From assembly GCA_041398825.1 (NCBI GenBank), contig JAWKTX010000001.1, positions 992,001 to 1,056,000 on the forward strand: a DNA stretch of 64,000 bases, written 5' to 3'. Shown here piece after piece: positions 1 through 8,615 of this stretch (positions are counted from its first letter, which is position 1; every line of letters starts with the position of its first letter). The position numbers were made by a program, and so were the translations under genes. The notes below the pieces were generated by a model. The model had not been told where the DNA came from. It was given only the letters and a program-made list of their open reading frames with translations, and did not search any database. This DNA comes from Planctomycetaceae bacterium (GTDB taxonomy: Bacteria; Planctomycetota; Planctomycetia; Planctomycetales; Planctomycetaceae).

Positions 1-710
1 TCGATGCCAATGGTAGATCTGCATGACACACTTCAGAAACGCCCGGCAAACGGTACGTTTCAGCCCTCAAGTGCTCGCTAAGTGCGGCGTCATGCCTGTA
101 ATTGAGATGAGTTCCTCGTTGAAATCACCGTCGAGTGAATTGTTTCAGACAAAGGACCCGACCCTGCAAACAGTACCCGGCAGGGCGGTCAGTCTGTAAC
201 GACCACTCGAATATATTGCTGAAAATCACGGCCGTCAAACTGGGATTCACTGCAGAAGGGACCAGGCCTGGCTAGCCCAAAACCTCGTTAAATCCCCTTT
301 TCATTCACCGGATTCGCCAACTTCGCAGGTTTTCACTGTCGAAGCGTTCGGGAAGGCCGGTTTTTAGGGTTGTTGGCCTGCCGAAAGAAGCCGGAACGTG
401 CTCTGCCGTGTGTCCGAACCAACCGGAGATGCACCGTCTGGAAGCGCTGTAGTAGTTGCGACAGTTGGTTCGTATCCGCGACCGGGGTCAGAACGATACG
501 AAAAGGTGCGCCATTCGGAATCTCGTTCCGGCATCGCGCTGCACATCCTGCGAATGGGGATGAATTTGCAGATCCTGTCGGGATTTCAGTCGATGGTCCC
601 GGAAAAGAAGTCAACTGTCGCAATCGTCCGCAAGTTGCTCCGGGATTCTGATTCAGACTGACTGAACGGGGCGGGCGGCCGTCATTTCCACAGGAAAATC
701 CCCCGCATTT
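1..710. other. Left-edge stretch without a supported gene
   Basis: I find no convincing gene here. Frame 1 on the plus strand is open from the window edge to a TAA at 79-81 (26 codons), so the 3' end of a gene lying mostly outside the window is possible, but the peptide is too short to recognise. Several overlapping open frames of 60-96 codons between 333 and 661 on both strands have arginine- and proline-rich translations with no family resemblance and look like chance. Confidence 0.4.
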
Positions 711-1826
711 CTACCGACCGGCATTTTCTTCGATCATCTGACGGACGACTTCACGTCGACTGCGAGTCGCATCAAAGATTTCCAGCTGTCTGACGGCCCC
801 GGTTTGGGATGGAATATGTCGGACTGATTGCAGTTCGGCAAGACATCCGAGTTCGATGGCGGCAGGAGTTAATTGTTCGACCAATGTATCGACGATTACC
901 TGCACCGAACGCTGCTGGTAATCGTGTGAGCTGACCAATGCCGCATCGGCGCCGTAACGTGTTGCCCGCCACTTGTTCTGTTCCACCATCATCGGGTGGT
1001 AGTCGCCCAGAAAAGTGCCTTCGTCGATTTCGTTGGAAATGGTGTGTACCAGGCACTGTATCAGAGCGGTGATCGCGAGCACCTGACTGAGGTTGGCTGG
1101 CACATCACAGACTCTGATTTCGACCGTACCGAAATGGTGATGCGGACGAATGTCCCACCAGATTTCCCGAATCGAATTGATGAACCCTGTGTCGATCAGA
1201 TGATTCACCAGCCAGACATATTCGCTCCAGTTTCGCATCTGGTACGGCAATCCGGCGGTTGGCAATCCTTCCATGATCTTGGATCGATTCGACTTGAGTC
1301 CTGTGTTGCGTCCTTCCCAAAAGGGTGAGTTTGCCGATAGTGCAAGCAGCAAAGGAAGATGCTGTTGCATTCTGTCGCAGATCATGACCGCTTTGTCGCC
1401 ACTGTCGACTCCGACGTGGACATGGAGTCCAAAGGTAACCAGTCGCCGCGCGACGTCTTCCATCAGGGCCACGAGTCGAAAATATCGTTCGTTCACTGTG
1501 ATCTGCTGATGGCGCCACGATGAAAAAGGGTGTGTGGCCGCCCAGAACAATCGCATGCCCAGTTTGTCGACGATTCGTTCTACTTCGGCGATCTTTTCGC
1601 CGAGATCTTCTCCGACTTCTTTCACGGTCCGGCAGATCCTGGTGTTGATTTCAACATAACACTGCATCAGTTCCGGTTTGACAGAATCCTGCAGATGCGA
1701 CGGGATCGTTGCCAGCAGCTCGTCAATACAGCTTGAAAGTGACATGTCGTCAGCGTCGACCAGCTGCAGTTCAATTTCGACGCCGAGCGTTGGGCTAGTG
1801 TTGGGTTTGAAGTGCATTTTTGTCAT
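711..1826 (-). CDS. YbdK-type carboxylate-amine ligase (glutamate-cysteine ligase family 2)
   Basis: A 371-residue cytosolic protein of the GCS2/YbdK family, ATP-dependent enzymes that join a carboxylate to an amine; E. coli YbdK has weak glutamate-cysteine ligase activity and its physiological substrate is unsettled. The family signature is visible as the N-terminal GVEIELQLVD block (E17 and E19 are the likely ATP/Mg ligands), the central HVHVGVD block and the IRPHHHFGTVEIRVCD block near the middle. Length fits the family (about 370). The start at 1826 has an AGGTGA-like ribosome site just upstream; M4 is an alternative. It is the last gene of a minus-strand run, 70 bp after the M20 amidohydrolase. 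True glutathione synthesis cannot be inferred, because no glutathione synthetase is nearby. Confidence 0.88.
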   Translation of the reverse strand: MTKMHFKPNTSPTLGVEIELQLVDADDMSLSSCIDELLATIPSHLQDSVKPELMQCYVEINTRICRTVKEVGEDLGEKIAEVERIVDKLGMRLFWAATHPFSSWRHQQITVNERYFRLVALMEDVARRLVTFGLHVHVGVDSGDKAVMICDRMQQHLPLLLALSANSPFWEGRNTGLKSNRSKIMEGLPTAGLPYQMRNWSEYVWLVNHLIDTGFINSIREIWWDIRPHHHFGTVEIRVCDVPANLSQVLAITALIQCLVHTISNEIDEGTFLGDYHPMMVEQNKWRATRYGADAALVSSHDYQQRSVQVIVDTLVEQLTPAAIELGCLAELQSVRHIPSQTGAVRQLEIFDATRSRREVVRQMIEENAGR

Positions 1827-1896
1827 TGTTCACCTGGCATACTTCGCGACGGTGTTTGTGATGGAAGCAGAATGCTTTGAACGACAACGGGACACT

Positions 1897-3234
1897 TTAT
1901 GCGCGAAACGAATCCACTGCTTCGTCGGTAAGGGCGTCGGATTCGGACACGGGGTCACGCGGTATCATTGCCAGAAGAAGGGCTGTTCTGGTCATGACCC
2001 TGACACCGATGGCGATGGATTCTTCGTCAATGTCGAATACCGGCGAATGCAGTAACGGCCAGTCATCCGCATCCCCCGCACAACCCAGCCGTATCTGCGC
2101 ACCACGCACATGCTGGACATACATTGCAAAGTCTTCACCGCCCATGCTGGGCTTGTCGATGGGGACAATTTCGTGATCCCCGATGACCTGTCGGCAGGAC
2201 GCTTCAAAAGCGGATGTCACGAGAGTATCGTTGATAACAGAACCCAGCGGACTGCGAAAGACAACTTCGGCATGACTGCCGGTAACCTGTGCGACACCAT
2301 CGCATGCATCCCGAATCATTTTCATCACTCGCAGTCTTGTATCTGCGTCAGTGGTTCGGAGTGTTCCGGCGATATCCACGCGATCCGGTATGACATTCGA
2401 AACCGTTCCGCCATGGATGGATCCGATTGTGAATACGGTTGGTGTGAGGGCGTCCGCGTGGCGAGGCACACTTTGATGAAGAATTGAAATCAGCATTGCC
2501 GAGGCAGCAATGGGATCGGTCGTGTGCTGCGGTCGAGCCGCGTGGCCACCCCGACCTGTGACGGTGATCAGGACTTCGTCGACTTGTGCTGTCAGTACAC
2601 CATATCGGATACCAACGCGCCCTGCCCGAATGGTCGGATCGACGTGAAGGCCGAGGATTGCAGACACATTCTGCAGGCCCCCGTCTTCAATGATCCACAG
2701 AGCTCCTTCGCAGGTTTCTTCAGCTGGCTGAAAAAGAAACCGTATGTGGATGGACGGCAGTTCGGAATGCGTCAGACGCCGGGTGAGGTTGACCAGCAAT
2801 TCCGCCGTGGCGAGTACCACGGATGTATGGACATCGTGTCCACAAGCGTGCGCAAGACCTTCTCTGGACGAACAGTAGGGAACATCCTTTCTGTCCGGCA
2901 TCCGGAGGGCATCGATATCCGCTCTGATTGCGATAACACGGGTCGAATCGTCGACTTCGCCGATCTTAAGGTCGGCGATCACTCCTGTCCCACGATCCGG
3001 AACTTTGACGTGGATCTCGGGGCCGTCATCGTATCTGAGGCTCTCCAGTCGTGCTGCGATAAATCGGGTTGTCGCCACTTCGTGCCCGCTGGGTTCGGGG
3101 GATGCGTGCAGAGTCCTGCGACAGTCGATCCAGGCTGACTCTCGATCCTGGGCCAGACGGTCGATGAGTATCTCGAAGGGCACGATGCGTTCGATATCGG
3201 CTGGTGTTACTCGCCGACTGCCGTTCGTTGTCAT
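1897..3234 (-). CDS. M20-family amidohydrolase (hippuricase / N-acyl-amino-acid hydrolase type)
   Basis: A 445-residue zinc-dependent amidohydrolase of the M20D group, which removes acyl groups from N-acylated amino acids or related amides. The metal-binding block HACGHDVHTS is at residues 129-138 (C131 and H133 as ligands), followed by the PAEE catalytic glutamate block, a GLHVDP block and the C-terminal MGGEDFAMY block. The reading frame is open further upstream to 3489, but that extension overlaps the GroES-like gene and is arginine-rich and unlike the family, so the ATG at 3234 (MTTNGSRR) is preferred. It has an unusually long N-terminal lead (about 35 residues) before the catalytic domain. 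The exact substrate is not readable from sequence. Confidence 0.88.
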   Translation of the reverse strand: MTTNGSRRVTPADIERIVPFEILIDRLAQDRESAWIDCRRTLHASPEPSGHEVATTRFIAARLESLRYDDGPEIHVKVPDRGTGVIADLKIGEVDDSTRVIAIRADIDALRMPDRKDVPYCSSREGLAHACGHDVHTSVVLATAELLVNLTRRLTHSELPSIHIRFLFQPAEETCEGALWIIEDGGLQNVSAILGLHVDPTIRAGRVGIRYGVLTAQVDEVLITVTGRGGHAARPQHTTDPIAASAMLISILHQSVPRHADALTPTVFTIGSIHGGTVSNVIPDRVDIAGTLRTTDADTRLRVMKMIRDACDGVAQVTGSHAEVVFRSPLGSVINDTLVTSAFEASCRQVIGDHEIVPIDKPSMGGEDFAMYVQHVRGAQIRLGCAGDADDWPLLHSPVFDIDEESIAIGVRVMTRTALLLAMIPRDPVSESDALTDEAVDSFRA

Positions 3235-3424
3235 TGCGATACCTGTCCTGCTTGTATGATTACGGAACCTGATCCTAGTGTGACGGATCCAGGGACGGGC
3301 TGCCATCTCAGACGGACTCTGGTCGGGGAATCGCCTGCGAGAATTGAAAACAGCTTCGGGAGATCCGGAGCCTTCAATTCGAGGCCGTCCCGGGTGACAA
3401 GCGGAACATTTCGAAGACGCGTAT

Positions 3425-3817
3425 TCAGTTGTCGTCGTTGTCGAAATCCATCTCAATGTCAAGATCGTCGATGCTGGAATGGTCCGCATCGGCTGCCTCG
3501 CTCAAGCTTTCCCGATTCCTTTCGCGATCACTGCGGCGAAAAACGGCAACGATGTCGGCCGCCGGTACAACGAACAACAGGTTGTCTGCCTCAAAGTCAA
3601 CCGGGATCGCACTCTTCGGGTGGAACAGAACCCGGTCGTATTTTCGAATGGGGAAGTCTTCGTCGCGTTCGATCTGCACGCTGATTTCCACCACACGACC
3701 TGTGATTGTCGGGATTTCGGAACTGTCCGGCAGCACGATCCCACCGCGTGTCTGATGGCGAGCTTCATCCTTCCGGATGAGCACCCGCATTCCAAGAGGT
3801 TCGACGTAGTCAGTCAC
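3425..3817 (-). CDS. GroES-like co-chaperonin with acidic C-terminal tail
   Basis: A 130-residue protein. Residues 1-95 read as a Cpn10/GroES fold: VEPLGMRVLIRKDEA at the start, GGIVLPDS (mobile-loop region), then a G-x-V block and a VLFHPKSAIPVDFEADNLLFV block like the family's KVLF..YAGTEVK..DEEYL core. Authentic GroES is about 95 residues; here a hydrophilic tail follows and ends in an aspartate-rich stretch. No groEL is adjacent. The gene lies 5 bp downstream of the MMPL-type exporter and is surely co-transcribed with it. It may be an accessory GroES paralogue rather than the housekeeping co-chaperonin; that is inference from context and divergence. Confidence 0.82.
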   Translation of the reverse strand: MTDYVEPLGMRVLIRKDEARHQTRGGIVLPDSSEIPTITGRVVEISVQIERDEDFPIRKYDRVLFHPKSAIPVDFEADNLLFVVPAADIVAVFRRSDRERNRESLSEAADADHSSIDDLDIEMDFDNDDN

Positions 3818-3822
3818 TCAGT

Positions 3823-6744
3823 CTACTCCGTCACCGATCGACGTAACGCGCTGCTCAGCATCCCAATGTGAGGTGCCGGTTTTGGATCGACTGCGACTCT
3901 GGTCGTCCGTGCTCCTGCTGGTGACTGTACAATGGCGGAAGCTGCTGCAGCACCGTCGGCTAGCTGTTTTTTGGATGAATTTGTTTCTTCGTCGACCTGG
4001 GTGGCAGAGTCGTTGGACTCCGGAGATTTCGATTCGGGAGGTCGATTGCTGCGTTCCAGGATCATTCCCAGCGGTCCTGCCAGCAGTGCAGGCAGGAAGA
4101 TGACATCGCCGACCAGCGCGGCGAAGATCATGCCCGACATGATCCAGCCGAAGCGGCTGATCAGGAGGAGTTCCACCGGGTAGAGAGCCAGCATTCCGAT
4201 TCCAATAGCCGCGCTTGTCTGCCAGAGTGCTGGTCCGCAGTGTTCCAGCGATCTTTCCACCGCTTCTTTTCTGGAAACACCCTGCCGAATCAGTATCTGG
4301 AACCACGTCATCAAATGGAGTGTGCCATCAACGGCAATCCCAAGTGCGACCGACGCGGTAATCATGGTTCCAATATCGATTCGAACACCACCCCACGCCA
4401 GAAGACCAAACATCACAACCACTGGCGTCAGGTTGGGCGCCATGGCGAAGATTGCAGCCGGCACGCTCCGCAGCAGCAATGCCATGACGATCGCGATGAC
4501 AAAAAATGCCAGTCCAAAGCTGCTGATCAGGCTTTCCAGAAGTGCCTGTTGTGTCCGAAGGAAAATTGGAATCAGCCCTGTTACGATATGTCCGGTACCA
4601 GATGTTCCAATCATGGCCAGTCGTGCACGCGTAATCTCATTCAGTTCGGTTGTCAGAGTCTGATAGTCGTAATCGGACATGATGCTTGACTGGCAAGTGA
4701 TCCGCCAGAGTTCATCACCTTCACGATTCAGTAATGCATCTCCAGGTACGTTCAGGTCACCGTCTGCTTTGGCAAGTGCCAGCATTGAAGAGACAGATGA
4801 TTCCCTGTCTCCTTCCTCAAGCAACTCGTGAATTCGGTCGCCAATGACGGCTTCCTTTTTCCGGGCTTTCATTCGATCAAGCCGGGACATCTTGCTGGTA
4901 TCGGGCGCACTAAGATCCAGAAACGATGCCAGTGAAAGGGTGCCGCTGACTTCAGGATGCTCACGCAGAGCCTCCTGGATTTCCATGACCTTTCGCGCTC
5001 GATCCAGGAACGGAATTTGTGTCTGAGCCGCTTTGTCGAACTTGACGATTGTGTCGACAGAGACAATGCCGGAGAGATTCTCTTCCAGAAAGTTGTAGTC
5101 CTGAACGACTCGGGATTCATCCGGAAAGTAGCGGATAACCTTGGTCTCTGTTCGGAAGAACTGCAGCCCTGCCCCGCAGGCAATGGTGGCGGTCAGGCAT
5201 GCCAGGGAGACCAGAGTTCCATGGTTTGCCAGCCGTCCGCCAAGCCATCGCCATGCTCTGGTATCCATCGAAGCCGCTTTTGGTGGCTGGCGCCGCCAGA
5301 ACAACATTAACGACGGAAGCACATACAACGCGCAGAAGAATGAGATGCCGCAGCCAATCGAGGCGTAGATACCAAAATCACGAACGGGCACCAGAGAGCT
5401 GACGACGAGCGATCCCAAGCCAATTGCCGTCGTACCACTGGCAAGCAGACAGGGTAACCATGCGACGGAAGCGGCATGATGGACTGACGTGTCCGGGTCC
5501 GAAATACCGGAGTTCTTCCAGTAGTTGCAAAGATGAATCGCTGCAGATGTCGTAAGGACAACCAGGAGCGTCGGCATCACCACCAATACCATATTCATGC
5601 TGCCACCGGTGGCTGGCACAAGAGACACCGCGGCCATTGCACACAGCATCGATACCGCCTGGACCAGCAGAGTCAGGCGAATGCTTTTCAGCACGATCAT
5701 CGACAAGACGACGGTGACAATGACCGACAGCAGGATTGGAGACCGGCGTGGCAGGTCAAACAGAGGGAAATTACGATTCCAGCCCGCGTGTTTTACAGCC
5801 TGATTCAGGGCTGTCCCCGCAACAGGCCGCCCACCCATGTGAAGCTGTTCCGGCAGGATGCCTACCGAAACGGCTGCCGCACGAATATCGGCGAGTGCGG
5901 CATTGCGGTCTGACATCCCCGCTTCGTTCAGCCCCACTGAAACTGCCGCCATTGCTCCATTGACGAAGAATGTGTCGTCAACGCATTTTGTTGCAATTCC
6001 GTCTGTTGCTGCATCAGGCGAGGCAGCCTCATTCAAAGCCGCGCGAAATGCTTCGGTTTTCTGCACATCAATGTGCATCCTGGGGGCGGAGATCTGGACG
6101 TCGTACAAGGGAACAGATCGAACATATTCCTCAAGAGCGTCGTGAAGCTTCCACGCCGATTCATCTTCGATACTCAAACCATCCGTCACGGGCAGAGGAA
6201 GGCTGCGCTGGATAACCGTTGCCTGAGGGCCGAGGTGCTCCTGAGCGAGTCGGAGGACCTCTTTCTGCATGAAATCGCCACGAAGTCGCCCGGTGTCTGT
6301 GAATCGAACGCAAAGTGGCCCTTTGCCAAGAAGCAGCCCCATCGTTCTGCGAATACCTTCTTCGACGGGCACACCTTCTTTCAGCATCCGTGTCAGAAGA
6401 TCAGCTGGTTGTTTTACATCACTGATATAGGGAGAACCACCTTCACGGTGGTCAAGATGCTGGACTCCCTCGAGCTCCGTGATAAATGCCCGAATTCTTG
6501 GGTCCGTCAGTGAACAGTCGTCCCAGGACAGCAGTAGCCGATCATCTGACGGGAAAAGGTTTTGGTACCAGTCCAGGATTTTGGCCTGGGGGTCGTCCTT
6601 TGGCAGCCAACCGGCAACATCGTTTTCCAGCTCAATGTGCCTGAGCGACCAGCACATGAGTGGCAACAGGAAAGCGATAGCCGCGATCAACCATAGCGAA
6701 ACGCCATGGCCCCACGGGTCTCGTCTTTGAAGAAATGACTTCAT
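3823..6744 (-). CDS. RND superfamily exporter, MMPL/SSD type
   Basis: A 973-residue inner-membrane transporter of the RND/MMPL group, which exports lipids or other hydrophobic molecules using the proton gradient. The layout is the family's duplicated one: a first membrane segment at about residues 14-35, a large periplasmic loop, a cluster of five helices around 330-470, a second periplasmic loop, and a second cluster around 725-880. The second cluster has the intramembrane acidic block ALGIAVDGTLHL, the usual proton-relay site; the equivalent place in the first half (VVVMPTLLVVLTTSAAIHL) lacks an acidic residue. A polar, Ser/Ala-rich cytoplasmic tail of about 90 residues follows the last helix. 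It is the first gene of the minus-strand group and is followed after 5 bp by the GroES-like gene. The substrate is unknown. Confidence 0.87.
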   Translation of the reverse strand: MKSFLQRRDPWGHGVSLWLIAAIAFLLPLMCWSLRHIELENDVAGWLPKDDPQAKILDWYQNLFPSDDRLLLSWDDCSLTDPRIRAFITELEGVQHLDHREGGSPYISDVKQPADLLTRMLKEGVPVEEGIRRTMGLLLGKGPLCVRFTDTGRLRGDFMQKEVLRLAQEHLGPQATVIQRSLPLPVTDGLSIEDESAWKLHDALEEYVRSVPLYDVQISAPRMHIDVQKTEAFRAALNEAASPDAATDGIATKCVDDTFFVNGAMAAVSVGLNEAGMSDRNAALADIRAAAVSVGILPEQLHMGGRPVAGTALNQAVKHAGWNRNFPLFDLPRRSPILLSVIVTVVLSMIVLKSIRLTLLVQAVSMLCAMAAVSLVPATGGSMNMVLVVMPTLLVVLTTSAAIHLCNYWKNSGISDPDTSVHHAASVAWLPCLLASGTTAIGLGSLVVSSLVPVRDFGIYASIGCGISFFCALYVLPSLMLFWRRQPPKAASMDTRAWRWLGGRLANHGTLVSLACLTATIACGAGLQFFRTETKVIRYFPDESRVVQDYNFLEENLSGIVSVDTIVKFDKAAQTQIPFLDRARKVMEIQEALREHPEVSGTLSLASFLDLSAPDTSKMSRLDRMKARKKEAVIGDRIHELLEEGDRESSVSSMLALAKADGDLNVPGDALLNREGDELWRITCQSSIMSDYDYQTLTTELNEITRARLAMIGTSGTGHIVTGLIPIFLRTQQALLESLISSFGLAFFVIAIVMALLLRSVPAAIFAMAPNLTPVVVMFGLLAWGGVRIDIGTMITASVALGIAVDGTLHLMTWFQILIRQGVSRKEAVERSLEHCGPALWQTSAAIGIGMLALYPVELLLISRFGWIMSGMIFAALVGDVIFLPALLAGPLGMILERSNRPPESKSPESNDSATQVDEETNSSKKQLADGAAAASAIVQSPAGARTTRVAVDPKPAPHIGMLSSALRRSVTE

Positions 6745-7192
6745 CCTGATGCCAGTTTCGTGTTAAGGTCCAGTCCTCTTCCACTCCTGAAAGAGGAAGG
6801 TCGGTTGCGATTCTTCATACCTTGCGGATGGTATCACCGTAGACGACCGTAGTCACTAGATCGACGATGTGCAGAAATGCAATCATCCGAACCCACTGCT
6901 CGAACGGATCGGTTTTCAAAAACATGTCACAAGCGAAGAATAGGCAGGAAAGTCTGAAAGCGAAGAATGGGGTGTTTGTTGTGGACCTGGTGGGAGTGTC
7001 CAGTCGGGTGTTCACGCAATTCTGATTGAATTGTTTCCTGGTTTCCCCCGGTGTACCCGGTGGACAAAGATTTCTCTGATCGTGAATCTGTATCGGGACG
7101 AAGGGAAACCCCTGCGGGAATTGACAATTTCATTGCGTGTCTTTCCTGCTGTTCGTGTGTTCGAGATTCTACCGACTCGATTGACTGAAGTT
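6745..7192. other. Divergent intergenic region between the exporter and a membrane protein
   Basis: This region separates two genes read away from each other, so it should hold both promoters, but I cannot assign -35/-10 boxes confidently. A TTGACA hexamer at about 7122 is 65 bp upstream of the plus-strand start, without a convincing -10 partner. A 66-codon minus-strand frame at 6815-7015 contains a hydrophobic run but no ribosome site or family resemblance, so it is not called. Confidence 0.35.
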
Positions 7193-8176
7193 ATGAATCG
7201 TCCAATTCAAAGCCCCGACTCAGACAACAAGACGACGGGGGCCGAAATTCCTGACCAGCCCTCGGTTCGTTTGCCGACGCTGCCGCCAGATGACAGCAGT
7301 GTCGGCGGGGCACAGGCAGGCGGCGAGGAGGACGGTAAGTCAGAATCGATGCCAAAATCGTTTCGAGTCTGGCTGCTCAGCATCCCCGCCTGTGGAATGT
7401 ATCTTTCCGCCATTCTGCATTGCGTGGCCTACGCCATTGCGTTTGTGGTCTTCTATGCCCTGCATCTCCATCTTCAGGATCAGGATCCTGTCGATCTCTC
7501 TCCTCTGGCGGCTTCGCTGTCAGACGAAGACATTGCGGACAAGTCGCCCTTACTGGAACTCACCCCTGAAATCGGCCTGATGAAGCCCCAGCAAACGACA
7601 GCTGTGGAGCAACTCGCGTCATGGATCGCTGAGAATGACAAGGCGGTTCTTGAAGTGATGCAGTCCAGTGAACTGATGTCATTCAGTTCTTCGGAAGAAT
7701 TGAACGAAGGGGATGCCGGTGGCGGCAGTAATTTTCTATTGAAGCTGCCGGAATCGGGATTGGCGGTCACCAAGGGAAGCTTTACGGCCTGGACAGATCC
7801 CCCCAATCCGGGAGCGCTGCAGAATTACGTGATCGTGATCGAAATTCGGCTACCGGAGGATGTGAAAGCCTATCGGCTGGGTGATCTTCGCGGCGAGGTT
7901 GTCGGTTCAGACCGCTACCGTCAGAGAATTCCCTACGACCGTGACGCGCCGATGGCGGCTGCCGCTACAACCGCTGAAGGACTGAAAATCATTAAAGGCA
8001 GCGAATCCGTCCCTGTTGTCGATCATCGCGTGCAACTTGTGATCAAGGTGCCGGGAGCCAAGCGAATGACAAAAGACACGATACGTCTGGAATCCCGGAG
8101 GCTTCGGGAAAAGCAGGAGTTGGAGCTGGTTTTCGGGCGACCGGTCGAAGAAAACACCGCTTTGGAACAGAATTAG
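7193..8176 (+). CDS. Single-span membrane protein of unknown function
   Basis: A 327-residue protein I do not recognise. Residues 1-55 are polar and Pro/Asp/Gly-rich, probably cytoplasmic. A strongly hydrophobic stretch at about 60-92 (SIPACGMYLSAILHCVAYAI is its first part) gives one membrane span. The remaining 235 residues are soluble and presumably periplasmic, with a predicted beta-rich middle. The frame is open 54 codons further upstream, but the ATG at 7193 begins a natural polar N-terminus and is preferred. It precedes the giant surface protein by 439 bp on the same strand; co-function is possible but nothing in the sequence proves it. Confidence 0.7.
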   Translation: MNRPIQSPDSDNKTTGAEIPDQPSVRLPTLPPDDSSVGGAQAGGEEDGKSESMPKSFRVWLLSIPACGMYLSAILHCVAYAIAFVVFYALHLHLQDQDPVDLSPLAASLSDEDIADKSPLLELTPEIGLMKPQQTTAVEQLASWIAENDKAVLEVMQSSELMSFSSSEELNEGDAGGGSNFLLKLPESGLAVTKGSFTAWTDPPNPGALQNYVIVIEIRLPEDVKAYRLGDLRGEVVGSDRYRQRIPYDRDAPMAAAATTAEGLKIIKGSESVPVVDHRVQLVIKVPGAKRMTKDTIRLESRRLREKQELELVFGRPVEENTALEQN

Positions 8177-8615
8177 GCGACAGAATCTGGCTTCTGTGTC
8201 TTTGCCGGACTTCCCCTGATTCTCGTGACGAAGCACCCAGCCACGGGTTGGCAGCTCAGAAAGAGGTTTCGGAGTTTTTAAACAGGTTTATTGCCTGACG
8301 TGGCCGTGTATCGGCAATTTTGGCATGAAAAAACTGCGAGATGTTGGTTACGCCCAATTTGTACGTCTCCCTCAAGGCTCCTGTTACAAACCCTTCAGAG
8401 TCACTCAAATTGTTGAACACAGCGAAACGCTTCGACCGAGTGATTGAAGTGGGGAAATCCTCTTTGACGGGGGCTCCCTGCGCGTTGGTGGATTTGTGAA
8501 GGGTCAGGCGGTTAATGTCTGCACCAGGCAGATCTTCCGGCTTGTTTAGGTTTCTTCCGCTGATTCTCGACCAGCATCGTTCCTCTTCGGTTCCGTTTGG
8601 ACGTGAGTAAATACA
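8177..8615. other. Leader region of the giant surface-protein gene
   Basis: This stretch of 439 bp has no supported gene. A small 6-bp hairpin (ACAGAA at 8180-8185 pairing with TTCTGT at 8192-8197) just after the upstream stop codon could be a weak terminator, but its T-run is poor. The rest presumably carries the promoter and a long untranslated leader for the 9.7 kb gene. I could not identify promoter boxes or a known riboswitch. Confidence 0.3.

Noticed and set aside
2524..3138. 204-codon plus-strand open frame inside the M20 amidohydrolase
   Set aside because: The opposite strand encodes the complete zinc-motif enzyme; this frame has a Cys/Arg-rich, unnatural composition.
3235..3489. Longer N-terminus for the M20 amidohydrolase (in-frame start at 3489)
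   Set aside because: It would overlap the GroES-like gene and add an Arg/Ser/Thr-rich segment unlike the family.
6815..7015. 66-codon minus-strand small membrane protein
   Set aside because: There is a hydrophobic run, but no ribosome site, conserved neighbour or family support.
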